Shown: positions 18,797 through 27,844, numbered from the stretch's first letter. The stretch is DNA of 64,000 nucleotides from an uncultured Prevotellaceae bacterium (GCA_946540735.1 CAMNIN010000007.1:1-64000), one strand, 5' to 3'. Notes: a model not told the origin generated them from the letters alone. Numbers and translations are program-made.

Positions 18797-20677
18797 ATGA
18801 AAAGAATTGCCTCAATCATCGCAGCCTCCATGGTAGGGATGGTCGTATTACCCACACAAGCATCATTGTCCGCGGAGGAAGTGGATGATTCCCTCTCGTT
18901 GGAAGAGGTCGTAGTGACAGGAACCCGAAATGCTGTCGACGTGCGTTACCTGCCCATGAGCGTGACCGTGATCGGACGCGAGAAACTGGTAGAGCAGAAT
19001 CAGCCATCTATACTACCGACTGCGATGCAACACGTGCCAGGATTATTGATCACCAGCCGTTCGATGATGGGATATGGTGTATCCAACGGAGCTGCAGGAG
19101 GCATCAACCTTCGTGGCATCTCTGGCGGTGCCGGGCAATTCCTTGTGCTGATTGACGGCCATCCTCAATACCAAGGCATCTATGGGCATCCCATATCCGA
19201 CAGCTACCAGACGCTGATGGCAGAACAGGTGGAGGTCTTGCGAGGGCCTGCATCCGTGCTGTATGGCAGCAATGCCATGGGCGGTGTTATGAATATCATT
19301 ACCCGATCGATGCATGAGGATGGCGTAAAAACCGACCTCCACCTCGGCGCCGGAAGCTATGGTACGATACAGACGGAGGCCTCCAATCAAATACGTAGCG
19401 GGAAGTTCAGCAGCACCGTATCCGCCCAATACAACAGGACGGACAATCACCGTCCGCGTATGGGTTTCGAGCAATATGGCGGATATCTCAAACTGGGTTA
19501 TGACCTCGCTCCTCACTGGAAAGCGTATGTCGATGCCGACATCACCCGTTTCAACAGCAGTTATCCCGGTGCTATCAGCAGTCCACTTTATGATGCCGAC
19601 CAATGGATCACCCGCGGCATGGTCTCGGCCGCTCTTGAGAATCACTTCGATAAGGTCAGCGGGTCACTGAGCGTCTATTCAAATTTCGGAAGGCACAAGA
19701 TTGATGACGGAACAGCAGACCCCTCCAAGCCAACGCAGCGCTTTTTCCGATCAAAAGACGCCTTAACCGGCATCTCATGGTTTCAGACAGCCCAGCTGTT
19801 TGAAGGCAACCGCCTGACACTCGGCGTGGACTACCAAAACATTTACGGAAATGCTTATTACACCTCAAAACAAACAGGTGAAGTGTTGGAAACTTCCAAC
19901 AAGCAAAGCGGCCGGAGCTACCGCAACGAGATAGCCGGTTACATCGATTTCCGTCAGGATCTATTAGATTGGCTGACCCTTGATGCGGGTGTCCGCCTTA
20001 ACCACCACTCAGTGACAGGCACAGAGTGGATACCCCAAGCCGGCATTGTCGTTCGTCCACTCCATACCGGTGAAGTGAAAGTGATGGCCAGCAAGGGTTT
20101 TCGCAATCCCACCATGCGTGAGATGTACCTTTACCCCCCATCCAACGAGGAACTGGAAGCAGAGCGGATATGGAACTACGAGATCTCCTGGCGCCACAGG
20201 ATGGGCAACTTCGACTATGGGGCCAACCTCTTTTATATCAAGGGCGACAATATGATCCAGACCATCAACAGGAAAAACGTGAATACCGGCGAGATCAAGA
20301 ACTATGGTGTAGAATTGGAAGCCTCGTTGCGCATTGACAGCCACTGGAGCCTGAGCACCAATCATTCGATGCTTCACATGGAGAACAAGATCATTGCCGC
20401 CCCTGAATACAAGGGATTCCTCGGTGTCGACTATCAGAGAAGCCGTTTCCGGGCTGTGGCAGGATTGCAATACATCAGCGGTTTGTATACAGAAGTCGGC
20501 GACAACGAGACCCAAGAAAATTTCTGTCTGCTGAATGCCAGCTTGAGCTATTCGGTATCAAGAGCCTTGTCGCTCTGGGTGCGTGGGGAGAACCTTCTGG
20601 CCCAGGACTACGAGTTCAACCTTGGTTATCCGATGCCTCACGCCACATTCATGGCAGGAATCAACCTCCACTTCTGA
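18797..20677 (+). CDS. TonB-dependent outer-membrane receptor
   Basis: From the ATG at 18797 the 626-residue protein has a signal peptide (MKRIASIIAASMVGMVVLPT). The TonB box region is followed by the plug domain (SLEEVVVTGTRNAVDVRYLP, then EVLRGPASVLYGSNAMGGVM). A 22-stranded barrel follows, ending with an aromatic residue (AGINLHF), as usual for outer-membrane insertion. The plug and length are in the range of siderophore or vitamin B12 receptors (CirA/BtuB-like) rather than the longer SusC type, and no SusD partner is present. The substrate is not readable. It stands alone on its promoter. A hairpin with a T run at 20688-20737 may end the transcript. Confidence 0.9.
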   Translation: MKRIASIIAASMVGMVVLPTQASLSAEEVDDSLSLEEVVVTGTRNAVDVRYLPMSVTVIGREKLVEQNQPSILPTAMQHVPGLLITSRSMMGYGVSNGAAGGINLRGISGGAGQFLVLIDGHPQYQGIYGHPISDSYQTLMAEQVEVLRGPASVLYGSNAMGGVMNIITRSMHEDGVKTDLHLGAGSYGTIQTEASNQIRSGKFSSTVSAQYNRTDNHRPRMGFEQYGGYLKLGYDLAPHWKAYVDADITRFNSSYPGAISSPLYDADQWITRGMVSAALENHFDKVSGSLSVYSNFGRHKIDDGTADPSKPTQRFFRSKDALTGISWFQTAQLFEGNRLTLGVDYQNIYGNAYYTSKQTGEVLETSNKQSGRSYRNEIAGYIDFRQDLLDWLTLDAGVRLNHHSVTGTEWIPQAGIVVRPLHTGEVKVMASKGFRNPTMREMYLYPPSNEELEAERIWNYEISWRHRMGNFDYGANLFYIKGDNMIQTINRKNVNTGEIKNYGVELEASLRIDSHWSLSTNHSMLHMENKIIAAPEYKGFLGVDYQRSRFRAVAGLQYISGLYTEVGDNETQENFCLLNASLSYSVSRALSLWVRGENLLAQDYEFNLGYPMPHATFMAGINLHF

Positions 20678-20687
20678 CAAGCACGAA

Positions 20688-20737
20688 TCAGTCTGAGAAT
20701 AGGCAGAGGGGAAAAGTCCAGACTGAATCCAAGTTTT
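20688..20737 (+). terminator. Possible terminator after the receptor gene
   Basis: TCAGTCTG at 20688-20695 and CAGACTGA at 20719-20726 can pair with a 23-base loop, and a run of six T follows within about ten bases. The loop is long, so this is tentative. Confidence 0.4.
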
Positions 20738-20772
20738 TTGAGATGTCTCATGGCTGTAAGCAGTTTTTTTGC

Positions 20773-20780
20773 TATATTTG
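20773..20780 (+). promoter_or_regulatory. TAnnTTTG box for the GH31 gene
   Basis: TATATTTG, 32 bases before the ATG at 20812. No convincing upstream TTTG. It supports the choice of 20812 over an in-frame start at 20743. Confidence 0.55.
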
Positions 20781-20811
20781 CAGTCGTTACTACTCTCAAA
20801 TCACTACCTCT

Positions 20812-23136
20812 ATGAAGAAACTCTGGTTGATTTTCGTAGCCATGCTGTCTGCGATAGCAGTTTGGTCTCAGGACGTGAAAATAGAATTCATCACGCCAAG
20901 TATTGTTCATATTGTGAAAGGGCAGGCCACCAAGACTCTGGTGGTGACAGCTCAGCCAGGAAACGTCGGTGTCACCCGGAAAGGCAATGCGGTCTCAAGC
21001 AGCGAGTTGACCGTCAGAAAGGATGCGCAGGGGAACCTGACTTTCCTCACCGCCAAAGGCAAGTTGCTGTTGCGGGAGAAAAGCTGTGACATCAGCAAAG
21101 TGAGGCAAAGTTTTGTTCTGGACAAGGACGAGGCTATTTATGGTCTGGGAACTTTCCAGAACGGGAAGATGAACCGCAGAGGTGAGCACAAGCGGATGGA
21201 GCAATCCAACCTCGAAGATTTTCAGAACGTGATACAATCCATCAAGGGTTGGGGCATCTACTGGGAGAACTACGCCCCCACACAGTTTGACGATGATGCC
21301 AGCGGAATGACATTGACCTCAGAAGCCGGCAATGGCATCGACTATTATTTCATGTATGGCGGCTCGGCCGATGGTGTCATCGCCCAAATGCGTCATCTCA
21401 CCGGCGACGTCCCGATGTTTCCACTGTGGACGTACGGATTCTGGCAATCGAAGGAACGCTACAAAAGTGCCTCGGAGACCGAGAGCGTAGTCGACCAATA
21501 CCGTGCATTGCAAGTTCCGCTCGACGGCATCATCCAAGACTGGCAATACTGGGGTTCAAACTACCTGTGGAATGCGATGGACTTCCTCTCCGAGGAATTC
21601 CAGAACGGTCGGCAGATGATCAAGAACGTGCATCAGAAGCATGCCCATTTCATGATCAGCATCTGGGCCAGTTTCGGACCCCAGACCCAGCAATTCCGTG
21701 AACTTGACCAGAAGGGCCTTTTACTGCCGATTGAGACATGGCCACAAAGCGGTCTGTCGCATATCTGGCCACCACGCATGGATTATCCCTCCGGCGTCAA
21801 GGTCTATGACGCATTCAGTCCGGAAGCCCGCGCCATCTACTGGAAGCACTTGAAACGGCTCTTCGACTACGGCACCGACGCCTGGTGGATGGACTCCACC
21901 GACCCAGATTTCTTCAATCCGAAAGAGAGTGACTACGCACATCCTGTCTATGGCGGCACATGGCGCTCACTGCGCAATGCTTTCCCACTGGAAACAGTGA
22001 GAGGCATCTACCAAGCCCAGCGCAAGGAGCCATCCGGCAAGCGTGTCTTTATCATGACCCGCTCGTCATTTGCCGGACAGCAGCATTATGGCTCCAACAT
22101 GTGGAGTGGTGACGTGGCCTCATCATGGGACATGCTCCGCAAGCAAGTGCCCGCCGGACTGAGTTTCTCGCTCACCGGCAATCCGAATTTCAACACCGAC
22201 ATCGGCGGTTTCTTCTGTGGCTCGTACAACACCCGTGGGGCAGGTTCCGCTCCACGCAATCCCCAATTCCAAGAACTCTACGTGCGGTGGATGCAATATG
22301 CGCTGTTCTGTCCGGTCTTCCGCAGCCATGGAGCTGACGCACCCCGTGAAATCTGGCAGTTTGGCCAAAAAGGGGAGCCTGTCTATGATGCGATAGAGAA
22401 AGCCATCCGATTGCGCTACCGGCTCTTGCCTTATCTTTACAGTACGGCTTGGCAAGTAACTGCCAACAATGGCAGTTACCTCCGTCCTTTGTTCAGCGAT
22501 TTCGCCACAGACAAGCGCTTATGGAACATGACCGACGAATTCATGTTTGGCAAGAGCATCCTTGCCACGCCCATTGTCGAGGCACAGTATACCCAGGAAC
22601 AGATCATCAAGGAAGACGCCATGACAGGATGGGACAAAAAAGAAGCCCAAGCCGAAGCCACGGGCAGTGCAGATTTCACCCAGCCCCGTCAAGCGAGGAA
22701 ATACTTGCCCAAAGGCACACAATGGTATGATTTCTGGACGGGAAAAGCCTACAAGGGTGGACAAGACATCGCGATACAGACGGTGTTCGACCGCGTTCCC
22801 ATGTTTGTCAAGGCAGGCAGCATACTACCCCTCGGTCCGGAGATGCAATATGTGGGAGAGAAACCCTGGGACAACCTTGAACTGCGTGTCTATCCAGGAG
22901 CCGACGGTGATTTCCTGCTCTACGAAGATGAAGGCGACAACTACAACTACGAGAAAGGCGTCTACTCCACCATATCCTTTCACTGGGACAACCGCACCCA
23001 CACTCTCACGATAGGAGATCGTCAAGGCCATTTCCCAGGCATGCTGCAAACCCGCCGATTCAACATCGTATTACCCGACGGACGTCAAAAATCAGTGACT
23101 TACAACGGGGCAGCGCAAAGCGTCAGAATGGATTAA
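20812..23136 (+). CDS. Secreted glycoside hydrolase family 31 (alpha-glucosidase or alpha-xylosidase)
   Basis: The 774-residue protein has a signal peptide (MKKLWLIFVAMLSAIAVWSQ), an N-terminal beta domain, a (beta/alpha)8 barrel and a C-terminal beta domain (MFVKAGSILPLGP). The probable nucleophile is D361 in WWMDSTDPD and the probable acid/base is D434 in MWSGDVASSW, both at the expected GH31 positions. Family members release alpha-linked glucose, xylose or related sugars; the WWMDSTDPD context fits xylosidase-like or oligosaccharide enzymes but does not settle it. No SusC/SusD pair is adjacent, so it is not part of a complete polysaccharide utilisation locus here. The next gene is an esterase 200 bases away. 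Confidence 0.88.
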   Translation: MKKLWLIFVAMLSAIAVWSQDVKIEFITPSIVHIVKGQATKTLVVTAQPGNVGVTRKGNAVSSSELTVRKDAQGNLTFLTAKGKLLLREKSCDISKVRQSFVLDKDEAIYGLGTFQNGKMNRRGEHKRMEQSNLEDFQNVIQSIKGWGIYWENYAPTQFDDDASGMTLTSEAGNGIDYYFMYGGSADGVIAQMRHLTGDVPMFPLWTYGFWQSKERYKSASETESVVDQYRALQVPLDGIIQDWQYWGSNYLWNAMDFLSEEFQNGRQMIKNVHQKHAHFMISIWASFGPQTQQFRELDQKGLLLPIETWPQSGLSHIWPPRMDYPSGVKVYDAFSPEARAIYWKHLKRLFDYGTDAWWMDSTDPDFFNPKESDYAHPVYGGTWRSLRNAFPLETVRGIYQAQRKEPSGKRVFIMTRSSFAGQQHYGSNMWSGDVASSWDMLRKQVPAGLSFSLTGNPNFNTDIGGFFCGSYNTRGAGSAPRNPQFQELYVRWMQYALFCPVFRSHGADAPREIWQFGQKGEPVYDAIEKAIRLRYRLLPYLYSTAWQVTANNGSYLRPLFSDFATDKRLWNMTDEFMFGKSILATPIVEAQYTQEQIIKEDAMTGWDKKEAQAEATGSADFTQPRQARKYLPKGTQWYDFWTGKAYKGGQDIAIQTVFDRVPMFVKAGSILPLGPEMQYVGEKPWDNLELRVYPGADGDFLLYEDEGDNYNYEKGVYSTISFHWDNRTHTLTIGDRQGHFPGMLQTRRFNIVLPDGRQKSVTYNGAAQSVRMD

Positions 23137-23174
23137 TTATTTTTATTCAACTTTCTGAAGTTGTTAAGAAGTCA

Positions 23175-23290
23175 GTAGTTAAGGGAGTTAAGCCATATCC
23201 AAAGTGGCACACAATTCTACCAACAAGGTATTGGCTTAACTTCTGTCCGCAGGACGAGCGAAGCAACAACTACTTTAACTATTTAACTAC
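23175..23290. repeat. Inverted-repeat-rich intergenic element (possible mobile mini-element)
   Basis: Between the GH31 and esterase genes lies a segment with nested inverted repeats. GTAGTTAA at 23175-23182 pairs with TTAACTAC at 23283-23290, and GTTAAGCCA at 23187-23195 pairs with TGGCTTAAC at 23232-23240. A small GTCC-GCA-GGAC hairpin lies in between. No open frame fits. Terminal inverted repeats around a short noncoding core suggest a dispersed element or an RNA structure; copies elsewhere would decide this. Confidence 0.4.
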
Positions 23291-23334
23291 AAAGAAGTTG
23301 AGCGAATGCAAAGCTTGAATTATCGATATTTCTA

Positions 23335-24159
23335 ATGAGCGGTATGAGCAAGATCACCCAAATGCTATTGCTGTTCTGCCTGATGGTATCTGGCGCCATG
23401 GCCCAAACCTACAGGCAGTTGAACGACATCACTTACACGAAGAAGACCGACACCTACTCCAAGGAGCGTCTGAAACTGGACGTCTATTACCCCGAAGGCA
23501 TGAAGGACTGCCCTGTCATTATCTGGTTTCACGGCGGAGGCTTGGAGGCAGGGAGCAAGGAAATACCCTGGAAGCTCAAAGAAAAAGGATATGTCGTCGT
23601 AGGGGTCAATTACCGCCTTCTGCCCAAAGTGACCGTCAAGGAAACCCTCGATGACTCCGCAGAAGCCGTGGCATGGGTATTCAAGCATATCAGCGAGTAT
23701 GGCGGCGACCCGAAAAAGGTCGTCGTCACAGGGCATTCCGCCGGAGGCTATATCACCATGATGCTATGCCTCAACAAAGCCTGGCTGGGAACCTATGGCG
23801 TGGATGCTGACGACGTGATGCTGTATGTGCCCTTCAGCGGTCAGGCCATCACCCACTACAATGTACGCAAAATGCAAGGCATACCCCCACTGCAAGCCAC
23901 GATCGACGAGTTCGCTCCTATATACTGGGTTAGGAAAGACTGTCCACCACTTATACTTATCTGCGGAGACCGTGAACTTGAGCTCTACGGCCGCTACGAC
24001 GAGAATCAATACCTGGCCCGCATGATGAAACTGGCTGGCCACACGGAGACCTACCTCTATGAAATCGGCGGCCATGGACATGGCGGTATGGTGGACCCCA
24101 GTTTCCATATCCTCGAAACCCACCTCAATAAGATCCTTGGCAAAACCGTCAATCCCTAA
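23335..24159 (+). CDS. Secreted alpha/beta-hydrolase esterase
   Basis: The 274-residue protein has a signal peptide (ITQMLLLFCLMVSGAMAQ); starts at 23335 or 23344 are both possible. The oxyanion-hole motif is HGGG (66-69), the nucleophile elbow is GHSAGG with S135, the acid is probably D212 (ICGDREL) and the base His is probably H247 or H249 (GGHGHGGM). This places it with the hormone-sensitive-lipase-like esterases of Bacteroidota that deacetylate or deferuloylate xylan and related polymers. The neighbouring GH31 enzyme supports glycan side-chain work, but the substrate is inferred. Confidence 0.85.
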   Translation: MSGMSKITQMLLLFCLMVSGAMAQTYRQLNDITYTKKTDTYSKERLKLDVYYPEGMKDCPVIIWFHGGGLEAGSKEIPWKLKEKGYVVVGVNYRLLPKVTVKETLDDSAEAVAWVFKHISEYGGDPKKVVVTGHSAGGYITMMLCLNKAWLGTYGVDADDVMLYVPFSGQAITHYNVRKMQGIPPLQATIDEFAPIYWVRKDCPPLILICGDRELELYGRYDENQYLARMMKLAGHTETYLYEIGGHGHGGMVDPSFHILETHLNKILGKTVNP

Positions 24160-24233
24160 ACCGTAGAAAAATAATAAGAGATAACCATATTATAAATAAC
24201 AACAAGCAAACCCTAACCTCAAGACAAAAGCAA

Positions 24234-24797
24234 ATGAAAAGTTTCAAATCCAACCCTTGGGTTCTACCCCAACCCGTGCTGATCATCGGCACATTTGACA
24301 AAAACGGATACCCCAACGCTATGAATGCCGCATGGGGTGGACAGTGGGACATGCATGAGATCATCATTTCATTGGCATCTCATGCCACAACCGACAACCT
24401 GGCAGCCAACCCTGAGTTCACCGTGAGTTTCGCCACTGCCCAAACATTGGTAGCCGCTGATTACGTAGGCATCGAAAGCGGCAGGAAGACTCCGGACAAA
24501 ATCGCGAGAACCAGATGGACGGTTGAGAAAGCGCCCAACGTGAATGCCCCTGTATTCAAAGATTTCCCCATGACCCTCGAATGCCGAGTGAAACAAAAAA
24601 TCGACGAGTCGGACTCCGGCTATTACCTTGTGGCTGAGATCGTCAATGTATTGTGCGACGAGAAATACCTCGCAGATGACGGCAAACCAGATGTGGAGAA
24701 AATGGGCCTCATCACCTACGACCCCGTGCATCATACTTATATCCAACTGGGAAAGACCGTTGGCAAAGCATTTTCTGATGGCAAACAACTAAAATGA
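24234..24797 (+). CDS. Flavin reductase family protein (flavoredoxin-like)
   Basis: The 187-residue protein has the FMN-binding split-barrel pattern of the flavin reductase / flavoredoxin group: PQPVLIIGTFDKNGYPNAMN near the start and a core through WDMHEIIISLASHATTDNLA. The cytoplasmic enzyme probably reduces FMN or transfers electrons through bound FMN. It begins 74 bases after the esterase stop and its stop overlaps the next start by four bases (ATGA at 24794-24797), suggesting coupling to the secreted decarboxylase/cupin protein. Confidence 0.85.
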   Translation: MKSFKSNPWVLPQPVLIIGTFDKNGYPNAMNAAWGGQWDMHEIIISLASHATTDNLAANPEFTVSFATAQTLVAADYVGIESGRKTPDKIARTRWTVEKAPNVNAPVFKDFPMTLECRVKQKIDESDSGYYLVAEIVNVLCDEKYLADDGKPDVEKMGLITYDPVHHTYIQLGKTVGKAFSDGKQLK

Positions 24798-25924
24798 TGA
24801 AAATACTGACGATCATGACAGTCTTGCTCTTGTCACATCCAATCAGTGCACAGCAAGGCAAGCAGAACATACAAAAACAACAGACTGATGAAATTAGTAA
24901 AAACATGAAACTAACAGAAAGACAACAAGCCCTCGTTGCCATCGCAGCCAACGAGGCGAAAGGCGACATCGACGGACTGAAGAGAGCCTTGGATGAAGGG
25001 CTTGACAACGGACTGACCGTCAGCGAAGCGAAAGAAGCACTCTCCCAGCTCTATGCCTACACAGGATTTCCACGCTCACTCAATGCGCTGGGAGCCTTGC
25101 AGCAAGTGATCAAAGAGCGAGAGGCAGCAAAAAAAAGCACGTCAGCAGGCAAAGACGCCACACCCCTGCCCTCAAGCTACAATGCACTGAAGCAAGGCAC
25201 TGAAGTGCAAACGAAACTCACAGGGAAGCCATTCACCTATGAATTCGCCCCACAGTCGGACTATTATCTGAAAGCCCATCTTTTCGGTGACATTTTCGCC
25301 CGCGATAACCTGTCGTTTCAAGACAGGGAGATTGTCACCGTATCCGCCATCTCGTCGCTGCCCGGATGCGAGCCGCAGCTACTTGCCCATATAAACGGAG
25401 CAAGAAACATGGGAGTTTCCGACCAGCAGTTGAGAGCCATCCCGAGTGTCTTGGAACAAAAAGCAGGTGCGGAGGAAGCATGGCGCCTGCGCAAGATGCT
25501 GGCACAGTTTTTCGGAGAGCCATTCACCGAAGGCAAACCTGTAGACTTCAATGTCTGGCCAAAAGGAGATCCCAACACCGCCTATGCACAATATTTCACG
25601 GGCAACAGCTATCTCGCCCAAATGGAAGCCGTCGCCAACGTCACTTTTGAGCCCCGCTGCCGCAACAACTGGCACATCCACCACAAGCAGGTGCAAGTGC
25701 TGATCTGCGTATCAGGGCGCGGCTGGTATCAGGAGTGGGGCAAAGAAGCCATTGAGATGACTCCAGGAACCATCATTGCCATCCCTGCGGAAGTGAAGCA
25801 TTGGCATGGCGCAGCCAAAGACTCATGGTTCCAACATCTAACCTACCACAAAGACGTGCAGGAAGGAGCCTCCAACGAGTGGTTGGAACCTGTGACGGAC
25901 GGGATCTATGATCAACTGAAATAA
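24794..25924 (+). CDS. Secreted carboxymuconolactone decarboxylase-like protein with C-terminal cupin
   Basis: The 376-residue protein begins with a signal peptide (MKILTIMTVLLLSHPISA). Two helical carboxymuconolactone-decarboxylase-type repeats follow (about 40-110, LTERQQALVAIAANEAKGD; about 165-245, LSFQDREIVTVSAISSLPGC), then a cupin barrel (about 275-360) with possible metal ligands HIHHKQVQV and H-containing VKHWHGA. CMD proteins often act as antioxidant or decarboxylase enzymes in the cytoplasm, so export is unusual. The CMD catalytic cysteine pattern CxxC is not evident; the second repeat has a single Cys. The combination with an adjacent flavin reductase suggests a redox pathway, but the substrate is unknown. 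Confidence 0.78.
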   Translation: MMKILTIMTVLLLSHPISAQQGKQNIQKQQTDEISKNMKLTERQQALVAIAANEAKGDIDGLKRALDEGLDNGLTVSEAKEALSQLYAYTGFPRSLNALGALQQVIKEREAAKKSTSAGKDATPLPSSYNALKQGTEVQTKLTGKPFTYEFAPQSDYYLKAHLFGDIFARDNLSFQDREIVTVSAISSLPGCEPQLLAHINGARNMGVSDQQLRAIPSVLEQKAGAEEAWRLRKMLAQFFGEPFTEGKPVDFNVWPKGDPNTAYAQYFTGNSYLAQMEAVANVTFEPRCRNNWHIHHKQVQVLICVSGRGWYQEWGKEAIEMTPGTIIAIPAEVKHWHGAAKDSWFQHLTYHKDVQEGASNEWLEPVTDGIYDQLK

Positions 25925-25951
25925 GACCTCGCTGCCTTTCACACCTGACCC

Positions 25952-25996
25952 AAACAGCGGAAGCACGTATCATCTTGCGTGTTTCCGCTGTTTTTT
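25952..25996 (+). terminator. Rho-independent terminator after the CMD/cupin gene
   Basis: AACAGCGGAAGCACG at 25953-25967 pairs with the segment around 25978-25992 with one mismatch, followed by six T. Confidence 0.8.
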
Positions 25997-26100
25997 GATC
26001 GGTTTTTGGGCTGATTGCGACAGTTACGACACCGATTTGGCCAATTTGGCGCAAAGTGGGCAACGTGTCGCATATCCTCATACAAAAAAAAAGAATTTTT

Positions 26101-26132
26101 TTTGCAGCTCATCAAGACTTGGACTATCTTTG
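26101..26132 (+). promoter_or_regulatory. Bacteroidota promoter for the small secreted protein
   Basis: TTTG at 26101-26104 and TATCTTTG at 26125-26132 are 20 bases apart. A nine-A and eight-T tract immediately upstream could act as a curved or UP-like sequence. Confidence 0.75.
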
Positions 26133-26182
26133 CATCGTGATCAGAAACAAAACAAAATAATAACAATAAAAACCAGAAGAAA

Positions 26183-26746
26183 ATGAAAAAGATCTTTACC
26201 TTGATGTTGCTCTGCACAATGACACTGAGCACAACCTACGCACAAAAAAGTCAGCCTGCTGGCTTGAGATTGGAAATTGCTGAAGCCGAAACAGACCATG
26301 GAGAGTACAGTATATTCACCTATACTGACGACGTAGACCCCTTCGCCTACTATCTTAGCGTGGGCCGTTTGAGAAATCTCCTCCTTGCTGACGAAATTCT
26401 CGGAATGAACATCAAGAACAGCAGCGAGGTAACCATTTGCCTTGGCACAACCTGCGAGGACGCTCTTGCCACACTCGAAACGCTTCTCGATCTTCTTGAC
26501 AAAGACTACGGCACCACAGCCGATTTTTATGGCCGCGAGGTGACCAAAGGCGAGCGTCTCGGCACTCCCATCAACACCACATGTACGGTAAATAAAAAGT
26601 TGCTTGGAGGCAAACGCCTGGAATTTGTATTCCCCATGGGCAAGCATACCGCTCATGCCTACCTCACCAAACAAGTGATCAAGCAACTCCGCACAGGCTT
26701 TAAGCTTGACATGAAAATTCACCCCAAGCACCATCAAAAGAAATAA
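26183..26746 (+). CDS. Small secreted protein, function unknown
   Basis: The 187-residue protein starts with a signal peptide (MKKIFTLMLLCTMTLSTTYA) and has no motif I recognise. It contains two cysteines close together (CLGTTC) and a histidine-rich end (HPKHHQKK). The predicted mature part is mixed helix and strand with repeated T and D. It has its own strong promoter at 26101-26132 and its own terminator at 26781-26817, so it is a single-gene unit. It looks like a conserved Bacteroidales hypothetical protein, which I cannot confirm. Confidence 0.75.
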   Translation: MKKIFTLMLLCTMTLSTTYAQKSQPAGLRLEIAEAETDHGEYSIFTYTDDVDPFAYYLSVGRLRNLLLADEILGMNIKNSSEVTICLGTTCEDALATLETLLDLLDKDYGTTADFYGREVTKGERLGTPINTTCTVNKKLLGGKRLEFVFPMGKHTAHAYLTKQVIKQLRTGFKLDMKIHPKHHQKK

Positions 26747-26780
26747 GAAGGACATTCCAAAGAACGTAGGCTCCATCATG

Positions 26781-26817
26781 GCTGCGCATTGATATCAATC
26801 AGTGCGCAGCTTTTTTG
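26781..26817. terminator. Bidirectional terminator
   Basis: GCTGCGCA at 26781-26788 pairs with TGCGCAGC at 26803-26810 and a T run follows; it sits between two converging genes. Confidence 0.85.
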
Positions 26818-26821
26818 TATA

Positions 26822-27715
26822 CTATTGGACAGGTTTGGTGGGTTCCATGTGGATGGTGATGAAAGAGTCTTCGCCAAAGTGCGTTTTCAAATTCCGCTCA
26901 AGGGCAGTGGCGATGTCGTGAGCGTCTTTCAAGGAGAGGTCTCCATCCAAACGGATATGCATTTCTATGGCAATTCGGTTGCCGATCTGCCTGGTGCGCA
27001 AGTGATGCGGTTCGAAAACACCGGGTGAGGAACTGATGATATTCATGATCTCACGCTCGGTCTTTTCGGGCAAAGATCCCTCCGACAGTTCACCTATGCT
27101 CGATTTGAGCAGTCCCCACGAGACCTTCACCAGCATGAAACCAACAACAATGGAAGCCAAGGGATCAAGTACAGCCCACCGCTGTCCCATCATCAGAGCG
27201 CCACCGATGCCAATCGCTGCCGCAATGGACGACAGAGCATCGCTCCGGTGATGCCAGGCATTGGCGAGCAGTGCTCTGGACTGAAGTGCCTTGCCCTGGT
27301 GGTAGGTATACCTATAAAGGATTTCTTTGGCCAGAATGGAGGCCAAAGCGGCCCATAAAGCCAACTGTCCCGGTTGTTGCAGCTGTTCCCCCCTCATCCA
27401 GGCAATGAGTTTCAGGGAGCCGGAAGCCACAATGCCAGTGGCAGCAGCCACCAATGCCAGTCCTATGACAAAAGAAGCAATCGTCTCAAACTTCCCATGA
27501 CCATAATCATGGGATTGGTCTTGAGGTTTGGCACTGATCCTCACAAAGACTATCACCACCATGTCGGTGACAAAATCAGACAAGGAATGCACAGCATCAG
27601 CCACCATGGCAGCACTGTTGCCCATGATGCCAGCAATGAACTTGAATGTCATCAGAGCCACATTCACGGCACTGCCCAACAAAGTAGTCGTATAGATCTC
27701 ATTTTCTCTTTTCAT
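26822..27715 (-). CDS. Cation diffusion facilitator (heavy-metal efflux)
   Basis: The 297-residue membrane protein is a cation diffusion facilitator (FieF/CzcD-like), exporting Zn, Fe, Cd or Co in exchange for protons. The metal-site motifs are ADAVHSLSDFVTD in helix 2 and NAWHHRSDALSS in helix 5, and DYGHGKFE follows the second helix. The C-terminal cytoplasmic metal-binding domain includes IEMHIRLDGDLSLKDAH. The gene reads from 27715 and is separated by 12 bases from an upstream 30-codon ORF on the same strand. Confidence 0.9.
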   Translation of the reverse strand: MKRENEIYTTTLLGSAVNVALMTFKFIAGIMGNSAAMVADAVHSLSDFVTDMVVIVFVRISAKPQDQSHDYGHGKFETIASFVIGLALVAAATGIVASGSLKLIAWMRGEQLQQPGQLALWAALASILAKEILYRYTYHQGKALQSRALLANAWHHRSDALSSIAAAIGIGGALMMGQRWAVLDPLASIVVGFMLVKVSWGLLKSSIGELSEGSLPEKTEREIMNIISSSPGVFEPHHLRTRQIGNRIAIEMHIRLDGDLSLKDAHDIATALERNLKTHFGEDSFITIHMEPTKPVQ

Positions 27716-27727
27716 GCAGCCAATCTC

Positions 27728-27820
27728 CTATTTTTGCTTCCTCACATAGGCCGTAATGGTCAACATCCACTTTATCAAATCCTCATCTGACATGAAACGT
27801 CGGCAAGCCATTTTGGCCAT
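27728..27820 (-). CDS. Micro-ORF (30 codons) between promoter and cation-efflux gene
   Basis: A frame from the ATG at 27820 to the TAG at 27728 encodes 30 residues, beginning MAKMACRRFMSDEDLIKWML and ending VRKQK. Its ATG lies 16 bases after a minus-strand TATTTTTG box (27837-27844), the distance expected for a short leader, and its stop is 12 bases from the efflux-gene ATG. The product is basic, with six Lys/Arg among 30. It could be a small protein, a translated leader controlling the transporter, or a chance frame in a 115-base leader. Conservation is not testable here. Confidence 0.4.
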   Translation of the reverse strand: MAKMACRRFMSDEDLIKWMLTITAYVRKQK

Positions 27821-27836
27821 TGTTTGAAAGGTGCTG

Positions 27837-27844
27837 CAAAAATA
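27837..27844 (-). promoter_or_regulatory. TAnnTTTG box for the micro-ORF and cation-efflux gene
   Basis: TATTTTTG on the minus strand. It lies about 120 bases before the efflux-gene ATG and just before the micro-ORF. The upstream TTTG element is not at the usual spacing. Confidence 0.5.
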
